Source: Burkholderiales bacterium (GTDB lineage: Bacteria; Pseudomonadota; Gammaproteobacteria; Burkholderiales; Burkholderiaceae_C). Taken from it: 7,650 bases of DNA. The position numbers and the translations under genes are program-made. The stretch covers positions 1-7,650 of the forward strand of contig CANHBY010000052.1 in assembly GCA_947458895.1 (NCBI GenBank), given 5' to 3'. Each line of letters starts with the position of its first letter. Position 1 is the first letter of the stretch. Positions 1 through 5,853 of the stretch are shown in pieces. The notes under the pieces were generated by a model, which searched no databases, had not been told where the DNA came from, and saw only the letters and a program-made list of their open reading frames with translations.

Positions 1-94
1 CCGGGTGTTTGCCTAAGAGGCCGCGATTCATAAGCGGCGCCGACCGCAAGGGCCAGAAGTGTTTTTCAAGGGTCTGATTTTCTCAAACTTCATC
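1..94 (+). promoter_or_regulatory. Leader region of rplM-rpsI (partial), with small competing hairpins
   Basis: This is the visible part of the rplM upstream region; the rest lies outside the window. A hairpin can form between GCCGC (20-24) and GCGGC (34-37/38) around a 9-base loop. The same 34-37 segment can instead pair with CCGC at 44-47, so the two stems exclude each other. No good Shine-Dalgarno sequence lies 5-10 bases before the ATG at 95. AAGGG occurs at 68-72, which is too far, and at 48-52. No convincing -35/-10 pair is visible. In E. coli, L13 is reported to repress its own operon through the leader. Whether this leader does so is inference, and the stems are short. Confidence 0.3.
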
Positions 95-523
95 ATGAAA
101 ACTTTCAGCGCCAAGCCGGCCGAAGTGTCGCATGAGTGGTTTGTGGTTGACGCAACCGATAAGGTTCTCGGCAGGGTGGCCAGTGAAGTCGCCCTCCGTT
201 TGCGCGGCAAGCACAAAGCCATCTACACGCCTCACGTCGATACCGGTGACTTCATCGTCGTCGTTAACGCAGAAAAACTCCGCGTCACCGGCAACAAATC
301 CACCGACAAGATGTACCACCGTCACTCTGGCTACCCTGGCGGTATCCGCTCGGTGAGTTTCCGTGACATGCAGGCTAAGCATCCCGGCCGCGCCCTCGAG
401 AAAGCCGTCAAGGGCATGTTGCCCAAGGGGCCCCTGGGCTACGCCATGATCAAAAAGCTGAAGGTGTACGCTGGCGGGTCCCACCCCCACGCTGCACAGC
501 AGCCTAAAGCCCTAGAGATCTGA
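95..523 (+). CDS. rplM: 50S ribosomal protein L13
   Basis: L13 is an early-assembling protein of the large ribosomal subunit that binds 23S rRNA. The product is 142 residues, the same length as E. coli L13. Visible family features are the N-terminal [20 protein letters not shown], the segment [18 protein letters not shown] near 24-41, [19 protein letters not shown] near 44-62, and the C-terminal signature [20 protein letters not shown] at about 106-125 followed by AGGSHPH. I chose the ATG at 95 because it gives the family's normal length and N-terminus. An in-frame GTG at 59 would add 12 residues not expected in L13. The stop is 10 bases before rpsI, so the two genes form the usual rplM-rpsI operon. 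The ATG lacks a strong ribosome binding site. Confidence 0.97.
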   Translation: MKTFSAKPAEVSHEWFVVDATDKVLGRVASEVALRLRGKHKAIYTPHVDTGDFIVVVNAEKLRVTGNKSTDKMYHRHSGYPGGIRSVSFRDMQAKHPGRALEKAVKGMLPKGPLGYAMIKKLKVYAGGSHPHAAQQPKALEI

Positions 524-533
524 AGGAGCGGCG

Positions 534-926
534 ATGATTGGAAACTGGAATTACGGCACTGGCCGTCGGAAGTCATCCGTGGCACGCGTCTTCATCAAGA
601 AGGGCACGGGGCAAATCGTGGTGAATGGTAAGGTGGTCGAAGATTACTTCGGTCGTCAAACCTCCATCATGGTTGTCAAGCAGCCCTTGGCCCTTACGGC
701 CAATGAAGCAGCCTTTGATGTCAAGGTGAACGTGCATGGCGGCGGCGAGTCTGGCCAAGCTGGCGCAGTTCGCTTGGGCATCACCCGCGCCTTGATCGAC
801 TACGATGCGTCCCTCAAACCGGAACTCAAACGCGCTGGCTTTGTCACGCGTGATGCCCGTGAAGTGGAGCGTAAGAAAGTCGGCTTGCACGGTGCACGTC
901 GTCGTAAGCAATTCAGCAAGCGCTGA
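534..926 (+). CDS. rpsI: 30S ribosomal protein S9
   Basis: S9 is a small-subunit protein whose C-terminal tail reaches toward P-site tRNA. The product is 130 residues, matching the usual bacterial length. It shows the N-terminal motif [14 protein letters not shown] (7-20), the family signature [19 protein letters not shown] (69-87), and the very basic tail [14 protein letters not shown] (117-130), ending in the expected Lys-Arg. The ribosome binding site AAGGAG at 523-528 overlaps the rplM stop and sits 5 bases before the ATG, so translation of the two genes is probably coupled. An intrinsic terminator begins 24 bases after the stop. Confidence 0.98.
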   Translation: MIGNWNYGTGRRKSSVARVFIKKGTGQIVVNGKVVEDYFGRQTSIMVVKQPLALTANEAAFDVKVNVHGGGESGQAGAVRLGITRALIDYDASLKPELKRAGFVTRDAREVERKKVGLHGARRRKQFSKR

Positions 927-950
927 TACGCGCGAAACGCGTCAAAATGG

Positions 951-979
951 GGGCCGCATTCTTGCGGCCCTATTTATTT
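951..979 (+). terminator. Rho-independent terminator after rpsI
   Basis: GGGCCGCA (951-958) and TGCGGCCC (963-970) form a perfect 8-base-pair, GC-rich stem with a TTCT loop. The T-rich run TATTTATTT (971-979) follows directly. This is a textbook intrinsic terminator shape, though the T-run is interrupted by two A residues. A smaller hairpin, ACGCG (928-932) with CGCGT (938-942), lies just before it. The terminator ends 12 bases before the bactofilin start, so downstream expression would need read-through or a promoter inside rpsI. Confidence 0.85.
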
Positions 980-991
980 CTGGAGAGATGC

Positions 992-1396
992 GTGTTTGAG
1001 AGCAAGAAACAGCCTCCTTTGCACTCACTGATTGGTGAGGGCTCAACGTTCAGCGGCGAGCTTCGCTTCCCTGGCGGAACCCTGCAAATCGAGGGCCAGG
1101 TGCGGGGCGATGTAGTGGCCACGGGTGAGCGTCCAAGCCTCGTCTGTGTCGGCGAGAAGGCCCTCATCACCGGCAAGATCCATGCGACACACGTGGTGAT
1201 CAATGGCCGTGTCATGGGGCCGGTGCATGCCGATGGTTTGCTGGAGTTGAAATCCAAGGCGGCTATTGTGGGCTCCGTGACCTACCAAGCCCTCGAGATG
1301 CAGCAAGGGGCCACCATTGAGGGCGAGTTGCAGCCTATTCATGCCAAAGTCTCGGAGAGTCCCTCCAAGATGCCGGCTTTGGCGCACTCGCCATAA
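992..1396 (+). CDS. Bactofilin (polymer-forming cytoskeletal protein, DUF583 family)
   Basis: Bactofilins are small cytoplasmic proteins that polymerise without nucleotide into filaments or patches, often at the membrane, and scaffold wall-modifying enzymes. The product is 134 residues. After a short polar tail comes HSLIGEGSTFSGELRFPGGT (11-30), the typical opening of the domain. Repeating hydrophobic/Gly strands of the right-handed beta-helix follow, such as LQIEGQVRGDV, ALITGKIHATHVVINGRVMG and ATIEGEL, to about 112. The tail is Ser/Pro-rich. I chose the GTG at 992 because GGAGAG (982-987) lies just upstream and the start VFESKKQPP resembles relatives. An in-frame ATG at 947 would force translation through the rpsI terminator and has no ribosome binding site. 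erpA follows after 41 bases. Confidence 0.9.
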   Translation: MFESKKQPPLHSLIGEGSTFSGELRFPGGTLQIEGQVRGDVVATGERPSLVCVGEKALITGKIHATHVVINGRVMGPVHADGLLELKSKAAIVGSVTYQALEMQQGATIEGELQPIHAKVSESPSKMPALAHSP

Positions 1397-1437
1397 TCGA
1401 AGTTCGCTAGCTTAATACTTTTTCCTGAGGAGTTGCT

Positions 1438-1809
1438 ATGAGCAACCTGGCTATTTCCAGTGTTCCCAACGAGATCCCACCCACCCCCCTGGTCTTCACA
1501 GACAGCGCGGCCGCCAAGGTGAAAGAACTGGTTGATGAAGAGGGCAACCCTGAGCTGAAGCTGAGGGTCTTTGTTCAGGGCGGTGGGTGTTCCGGTTTTC
1601 AATATGGGTTCACTTTTGACGAAATCGTCAATGAAGATGACACCCAAATGGCTAAAAATGGCGTCACCCTGCTGATTGATGCGATGAGCCTGCAGTATCT
1701 GGCGGGCGCAGAGATTGACTACAAAGACGACCTTCAGGGCGCCCAGTTTGTGATCAAGAATCCCAACGCCACCACCACCTGTGGCTGTGGTTCAAGCTTT
1801 TCGGTCTGA
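1438..1809 (+). CDS. erpA: Iron-sulfur cluster insertion protein ErpA (A-type carrier)
   Basis: ErpA is a cytoplasmic A-type carrier that receives Fe-S clusters and passes them to apo-proteins. In E. coli these include the isoprenoid-synthesis enzymes IspG and IspH. The product is 123 residues, slightly longer than E. coli ErpA because of an N-terminal extension. The core domain starts at about [15 protein letters not shown] (17-31). The three ligand cysteines are all present: C51 in [11 protein letters not shown], and C115 and C117 in [10 protein letters not shown] near the C-terminus. The length and N-terminus fit ErpA better than IscA, which usually sits in an isc operon. The start is supported by GAGGAG at 1427-1432, 5 bases before the ATG. 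No clear separate promoter is visible in the 41-base gap after the bactofilin gene. Confidence 0.93.
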   Translation: MSNLAISSVPNEIPPTPLVFTDSAAAKVKELVDEEGNPELKLRVFVQGGGCSGFQYGFTFDEIVNEDDTQMAKNGVTLLIDAMSLQYLAGAEIDYKDDLQGAQFVIKNPNATTTCGCGSSFSV

Positions 1810-1818
1810 GTTGACCGA
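1801..1818. other. Hairpin shared by the convergent erpA and anmK 3' ends
   Basis: TCGGTC (1801-1806) and GACCGA (1813-1818) form a perfect 6-base-pair stem with loop TGAGTT. The erpA stop codon (1807-1809) lies in the loop, and the anmK stop (1819-1821 on the opposite strand) directly abuts the stem. No T-run follows on either strand: the + side continues TCACGCC, and the - side continues AAAAGC. It is therefore not a canonical terminator. It is the only stem I see between these two convergent genes. Confidence 0.4.
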
Positions 1819-2931
1819 TCACGCCGGGTAGATCGCTCCCAGCACTCTCGGCCCCAGTGCGCCTGTGGCCGAGACCAAGTTGCCTGATTGCCGCAGCACA
1901 CAGGCCTTTGCCAGCCAGGCGAAGGCAGCGCTTTCCACCTGATCGGCAGGGAGCCCTTTCGCATCAGTGCTGGCAACTGGCCCCCCAAGGCGCCGCGAAA
2001 TTCGCTGCATGAGGTCGGTGTTGAAGGCGCCTCCGCCGCATACCAGCACCTGTCGGCCGGGGGCGGTGTGCTCCAAGATGGCCTGTGCGCAGCTCGCGGC
2101 GGTTAACTCGGCGAGCGTGGCTTGAATGTCCTGTGGCGTGTGTGCTGTGAATCCTGAGAGCTTGGCTTCAAGCCAGCGTTGATTGAAAAGGTCTCGCCCG
2201 GTGCTCTTGGGTGGGGGCTGGCGGAAAAAGGGTTCGTCCAGCAGCTGATCCAGGAGCGCTTTGATCGGCTGCCCTGAGGCAGCCCAAGCGCCGTCTCGGT
2301 CGAAGGCTTGTTTGGTGTGCCGCTTGCACCAGGTGTCTAGCAGCACATTGCCTGGCCCACAATCGAAGCCCAGGGTGTCACCGTTGGGGCCGATCGCCGT
2401 CAGGTTGCTCATGCCGCCAATGTTCACCACGGCCACCGACTGGCCTTGTTGGCCAAACACGGCTCGGTGGAAGGCTGGCACCAGGGGGGCGCCTTGCCCT
2501 CCTGCGGCTACGTCTCGTGTTCTGAAGTCGGCCACGACATCTATGCCGCACAGCTCTGCGAGCCTCGCAGGGTTGTTCAATTGAACGGTATAGCCTAGGC
2601 CATCAAACTCTCTGGGGCGGTGCCTGACGGTTTGGCCATGGCAGCCGATGGCTTGCACTTGGTCAGCGCTGACTTGGCTCTTCAGGAGCAGGGCTTTGAC
2701 CACCGCAGCATAGTTGATGCTGAGTGCATTGGCGCACAGCGCTGCGCGGTGCAGTTCATTGTCTGAGGGCTGATTGAGCTGGAGAACTTGCTGTTGAAGC
2801 TCTTCAGAGAAGGGGCGGTGGGCGTGGGCCAGAACCTGCAGTGACTCGCCGCTTGGGGAGAATCTCACCAGAACCCCATCGGTTCCGTCCAGAGATGTGC
2901 CTGACATCAGGCCGATGAAATAGGGCTTCAC
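1819..2931 (-). CDS. anmK: Anhydro-N-acetylmuramic acid kinase
   Basis: AnmK opens the 1,6-anhydro ring of anhydro-MurNAc and phosphorylates it with ATP. The product, MurNAc-6-phosphate, feeds peptidoglycan recycling through MurQ in the cytoplasm. The product is 370 residues, against 369 for E. coli AnmK. Visible motifs are the N-terminal nucleotide-binding signature FIGLMSGTSLDGTD (5-18), GCHGQTVRHRP (96-106), DFRTRDVAAGGQGAPLVPAF (135-154), VNIGGMSNLT (169-178), GFDCGPGNVLLD (188-199), whose Asp is the likely catalytic base, and LVCGGGAFN (296-304). The start is a GTG at 2929-2931 with no strong ribosome binding site. No other in-frame start precedes MSGTS with a better fit. The gene lies 45 bases downstream of the M23 peptidase gene on the same strand, probably as one transcript. 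Confidence 0.96.
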   Translation of the reverse strand: MKPYFIGLMSGTSLDGTDGVLVRFSPSGESLQVLAHAHRPFSEELQQQVLQLNQPSDNELHRAALCANALSINYAAVVKALLLKSQVSADQVQAIGCHGQTVRHRPREFDGLGYTVQLNNPARLAELCGIDVVADFRTRDVAAGGQGAPLVPAFHRAVFGQQGQSVAVVNIGGMSNLTAIGPNGDTLGFDCGPGNVLLDTWCKRHTKQAFDRDGAWAASGQPIKALLDQLLDEPFFRQPPPKSTGRDLFNQRWLEAKLSGFTAHTPQDIQATLAELTAASCAQAILEHTAPGRQVLVCGGGAFNTDLMQRISRRLGGPVASTDAKGLPADQVESAAFAWLAKACVLRQSGNLVSATGALGPRVLGAIYPA

Positions 2932-2976
2932 GACCGATGGGGCGAGGCAGCTTGCAAGGGAGGAACGTGGCCGCGC

Positions 2977-4371
2977 TTATTCGAGAGAGCGGGCAATGGC
3001 CACAGTTTGGGCGAGCGAGAGTTTTGTCTTCGCTGACTTCACAACTTGATCGAACTGAAACCGGGTGGAGGGGTCCAGCATTTCCGTATCCGACGAGCTG
3101 GCGATGTTTTGGGGGTTCTGGTGGACGCCATTCACTTTGAGCTCAAAGTGAAGATGCGGGCCGGTTGACCAGCCTGTGGTGCCCACAGCGCCGATGGTTG
3201 AGCCTTGCGAAACACGCTGGCCCATCTGGACATCAATTCGGCTCAGGTGAGCATAGAGGGTGTTGCGGCCGTTTCCATGGTCCAGGCTGATGACGTTGCC
3301 ATAGCCGTTTTGCCACCCTGCAAAATCTACATAGCCGTTGGCGACGCTTCGAACGGGGGTTCCTGTGGGCGCAGCGTAGTCGATACCTTTGTGCTGGGCC
3401 CAGGTTCTCCGGAGGGGGTGGAAACGAACCGCGAATCCAGAGGTGACGCGTGATGCTGCAAGGGGGCTGCTGAGGAATGAGCGACGCTTGCTTTGGCCCT
3501 GAAGGTCGAAGTAGCCACTCTTGCCTGAGCCATCTTTGAACCACACGGCGGAGTAGTCTCGGCCACCATGAGCGAATTGGGCAGCGACGATACGCCCCAT
3601 TTGCCGCCATGTGATGGGCTCATCGTCGGCTGTCAGGGTTTCATAGACTACGCTGACGCGGGCGCCACGGGGAACCTGGCGGAAATCGAAGTCGTTGGCG
3701 AAGATTTCGGCAACCTGACGGGCAACCGTATCAGGAATATTGGCTTGGTCGGTGGCGCTGAACAGCGAGTGTTGAACCAATGCTGTGCCGAGCTTTGTCT
3801 GCGCGACCAGTGGAACGGTTTGGAGCTCGGTCGAGAAGCCGAAAGGGTCGCGAATGATGCGCAACCGATTGAAGTGGCTGTTAGCCTGCGAGGGGTTGTC
3901 GGTTGGGTAGCGGGCGATTAGCTCTTGCAAGGAGCCTGCAGAATTGGTGCGAACCTGGACCATTTTGCCGCCACTGCCGGAGAGAACCTTGCGAGCGATC
4001 ATGTCTGAGCGCAAGAAGGTAGTTGCTTCGCCATCAATGACGTTGAGGCGGTTGAGCAGGCTGTCTGCGGTGTCGCCTGAGCGCGTGGTGTCGTTGCGCA
4101 GCATTTGCAGGTCGTGCTCGGCGATTTGGTCGAGCTGGCTTCGGGTATTGCCAATATCTACAGAGGAGAGTTCCTCAATGACCGTTCTGCTGCGGGGGAC
4201 TTGATCAGTGACGGGCGCTGTCAGTGGCGCCAGGCCGAAGGCGGTGGCTGCGAAGCCCAGCAAACTGGCCGCCAGCGTACTCCCCACAGCGCGCGGATGG
4301 CGCGAGATGGCCTGGCCAGCTCGCAGCGAGGCGTCTGACAATAAGCTGTGGAGGGGATTCAGTGCTTTCAA
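2977..4371 (-). CDS. Membrane-anchored M23 family metallopeptidase (MepM/Csd3-like)
   Basis: M23 (LytM-type) zinc peptidases cut peptide cross-links in peptidoglycan. The product is 464 residues. A basic N-terminus of about 29 residues precedes a hydrophobic segment near 30-50 (STLAASLLGFAATAFGLAPL), which suggests an inner-membrane anchor with the rest in the periplasm. Residues of about 85-150 could be a LysM/OapA-like domain, and about 173-260 resembles the middle region of MepM-type proteins; both calls are tentative. The M23 domain spans about 313-422. Zinc ligands are H327 and D331 in HKGIDYAAPTGTPV, and H408 in GPHLHFEL. The likely catalytic histidines are H375 (YAHLS) and H406. All key residues are present, so it should be active. 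The start is the rare codon TTG (4369-4371) after a weak GGTAA; a stop lies five codons upstream. anmK follows. Confidence 0.92.
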   Translation of the reverse strand: MKALNPLHSLLSDASLRAGQAISRHPRAVGSTLAASLLGFAATAFGLAPLTAPVTDQVPRSRTVIEELSSVDIGNTRSQLDQIAEHDLQMLRNDTTRSGDTADSLLNRLNVIDGEATTFLRSDMIARKVLSGSGGKMVQVRTNSAGSLQELIARYPTDNPSQANSHFNRLRIIRDPFGFSTELQTVPLVAQTKLGTALVQHSLFSATDQANIPDTVARQVAEIFANDFDFRQVPRGARVSVVYETLTADDEPITWRQMGRIVAAQFAHGGRDYSAVWFKDGSGKSGYFDLQGQSKRRSFLSSPLAASRVTSGFAVRFHPLRRTWAQHKGIDYAAPTGTPVRSVANGYVDFAGWQNGYGNVISLDHGNGRNTLYAHLSRIDVQMGQRVSQGSTIGAVGTTGWSTGPHLHFELKVNGVHQNPQNIASSSDTEMLDPSTRFQFDQVVKSAKTKLSLAQTVAIARSLE

Positions 4372-4608
4372 AATGTTACCGCGCTAGAGGCCTGTTTGGT
4401 CAAGGCAAGGAGATCAATGCGAGCCGACCCAATGGCCTACCCTAGAATGACGAGCTCAGAGTGGGGGCGTGCTCAAGGGGCAGATCACTACTTTGTTCCT
4501 TCCTCACGCGCCATCTGTTACTAATAGGGCGCAGTATAGCCACCTCTCTCCAGGTATTCCTGAGCCCGTTGTGGGGACTTACCCTGCGTTACACCTTGAT
4601 CTCACGCC
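4372..4608. promoter_or_regulatory. Divergent intergenic region between the M23 peptidase gene and tyrS
   Basis: This 237-base stretch must carry the promoters of two divergent genes. A possible -10 for the peptidase gene is TATACT read on the - strand (4538-4533). It overlaps a possible tyrS -10, TATAGC, on the + strand (4535-4540). Neither has a good -35 at 16-18 bases, so both are weak calls. GCGCC (4508-4512) and GGCGC (4528-4532) form an inverted repeat with a 15-base centre, just beside these elements, that could be an operator or a hairpin. The region also contains a small ORF with a strong ribosome binding site (4417-4524), listed separately. Confidence 0.4.
4417..4524 (+). CDS. Possible small ORF or leader peptide upstream of tyrS (35 codons)
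   Basis: An ATG at 4417 follows AAGGAG (4407-4412) with a 4-base spacer, a better ribosome binding site than those of the flanking tyrS and peptidase genes. The ORF runs 35 codons to TAA at 4522-4524, starting MRADPMAYPRM and ending SSRAICY. Three tyrosine codons are present, at codons 8, 25 and 35, the last just before the stop. The ORF ends 84 bases before tyrS. I do not recognise the peptide, it shows no membrane segment, and no promoter ahead of it is clear. It may be a leader peptide, a small protein, or chance. Confidence 0.2.
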   Translation: MRADPMAYPRMTSSEWGRAQGADHYFVPSSRAICY

Positions 4609-5853
4609 ATGTCTGCTTCGCCATCTGTCAGTCCTATGAATGAATTTGTTCAGCATGCTTTGTCTGTGACCCGAAGAGGGTGCGATGAATTGTTGCCGGA
4701 ATCTGAGTGGGTGACGAAGCTCGCACGATCGCAGGCCACCGGTAAGCCGCTGCGCATTAAATTGGGCCTGGATCCAACGGCACCTGATATTCATTTGGGT
4801 CATACCGTTGTTCTGAATAAGTTGCGGCAGCTGCAGGATTTGGGTCATACGGTCATTTTTCTGATTGGTGACTTCACCTCCATGATCGGGGACCCGTCTG
4901 GCAGGAATGTGACCCGGCCGCCGCTGACGCGCGAACAGATCGAGCTCAATGCGCAAACCTACTATCAGCAGGCCAGCTTGGTGTTGGACCCCGCCAGGAC
5001 GGAGGTTCGGTACAACTCGGAGTGGAGCGACCCACTGGGCGCCCGGGGCATGATTCAGTTGGCGGCTCGTTATACGGTGGCTCGCATGATGGAGCGGGAC
5101 GATTTCAGTAAACGCTTTAAATCGGGCACGCCTATTTCTGTCCATGAATTTTTATACCCCCTGATGCAGGGGTATGACTCGGTGGCGTTGCACAGTGACC
5201 TCGAATTGGGGGGTACCGACCAAAAGTTCAATCTCTTGGTGGGGCGGGCTTTGCAGAGTGAGTATGGGCAGGAGCCGCAATGCATTTTGACCATGCCGTT
5301 GCTGGAGGGGCTCGACGGTGTGGAGAAAATGTCCAAGAGCAAGGGCAATTACATTGGCATTGCAGAGCCTGCGAACGACATGTTCGCCAAGTTGTTGTCG
5401 ATCAGCGATGAGCTGATGTGGCGCTATTTCACCCTGCTGAGTTTCACAGACGAGTCGGAAATCGAGCGTTTGCGCTTTGAGGCCCAGGGGGGGCGCAACC
5501 CGAAGGAAATCAAGGTTTTGCTGGCCAAAGAGATCACGGCGCGCTTTCACAGCGTGGCCGCCGCCGAGGCTGCTGAGGAGGATTTCAATCACCGCTCACG
5601 CGGGGGGGTGCCCGATGAGATTCCCGAGGTGCAGCTCAGCGGTGCGCCTTTGGGGATTGGGGTGGTGCTCAAGCAAGCCAATCTTGCGCCATCTACCAGC
5701 CAGGCCATGCGGCTGATTGAGGGGGGTGGGGTGCGCGTGGATGGCAGTGTTGTCAGCGACAAAGGCCTACAGTTGCCCCCGGGGAACTACGTGATTCAGG
5801 TGGGCAAACGGAAATTTGCTCGCGTTTCCCTAGTCGATGTGTTTTTGGCCTGA
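4609..5853 (+). CDS. tyrS: Tyrosine--tRNA ligase
   Basis: TyrRS activates tyrosine with ATP and charges tRNA-Tyr in the cytoplasm; it is essential. The product is 414 residues, in the normal range. It is a class I synthetase with the Rossmann motif DPTAPDIHLGH (HLGH at 62-65, the form of HIGH found in one bacterial TyrRS branch), IGDFTSMIGDPSGR (86-99), GGTDQKFNLL (201-210) and the KMSKSKGN loop (240-247). A C-terminal S4-type RNA-binding domain lies at about 350-410 (PSTSQAMRLIEGGGVRVDG). The start is uncertain: the ATG at 4609 has no clear ribosome binding site, and an ATG at 4636 (codon 10, MNEFVQHALSVTRRG) is equally compatible with the family. The 3' end overlaps the converging receptor gene by 24 bases, and no terminator is visible there. 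Confidence 0.96.
   Translation: MSASPSVSPMNEFVQHALSVTRRGCDELLPESEWVTKLARSQATGKPLRIKLGLDPTAPDIHLGHTVVLNKLRQLQDLGHTVIFLIGDFTSMIGDPSGRNVTRPPLTREQIELNAQTYYQQASLVLDPARTEVRYNSEWSDPLGARGMIQLAARYTVARMMERDDFSKRFKSGTPISVHEFLYPLMQGYDSVALHSDLELGGTDQKFNLLVGRALQSEYGQEPQCILTMPLLEGLDGVEKMSKSKGNYIGIAEPANDMFAKLLSISDELMWRYFTLLSFTDESEIERLRFEAQGGRNPKEIKVLLAKEITARFHSVAAAEAAEEDFNHRSRGGVPDEIPEVQLSGAPLGIGVVLKQANLAPSTSQAMRLIEGGGVRVDGSVVSDKGLQLPPGNYVIQVGKRKFARVSLVDVFLA

Noticed and set aside
83..490. 135-codon open frame on the - strand opposite rplM
   Set aside because: It lies wholly inside a certain ribosomal protein gene, shows no recognisable motif and is explained as an antisense shadow of GC-biased codons.
573..911. 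112-codon open frame on the - strand opposite rpsI
   Set aside because: Antisense shadow of rpsI with no ribosome binding site or domain.
947..991. Upstream ATG (947) as the bactofilin start
   Set aside because: Translation would run through the rpsI terminator stem, there is no ribosome binding site before it, and the extra 15 residues do not look like the family N-terminus.
1043..1387. 114-codon open frame on the - strand opposite the bactofilin gene
   Set aside because: No recognisable family, and the + strand product is a clear bactofilin.
1391..1420. CATAAT / TAATAC as a -10 element of an erpA promoter
   Set aside because: No acceptable -35 sequence lies 16-18 bases upstream of either, so it is not listed as a promoter.
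3568..3921. 117-codon + strand frame inside the M23 peptidase gene
   Set aside because: It is the antisense shadow of a peptidase with all catalytic residues intact and has no independent support.
4579..5145. 188-codon - strand frame opposite the start of tyrS
   Set aside because: Although long, it mirrors conserved TyrRS coding sequence and has no family motif; codon bias of tyrS explains it.
5152..5592. 146-codon - strand frame opposite tyrS
   Set aside because: Same reason: a shadow within the conserved TyrRS core and KMSKS region.
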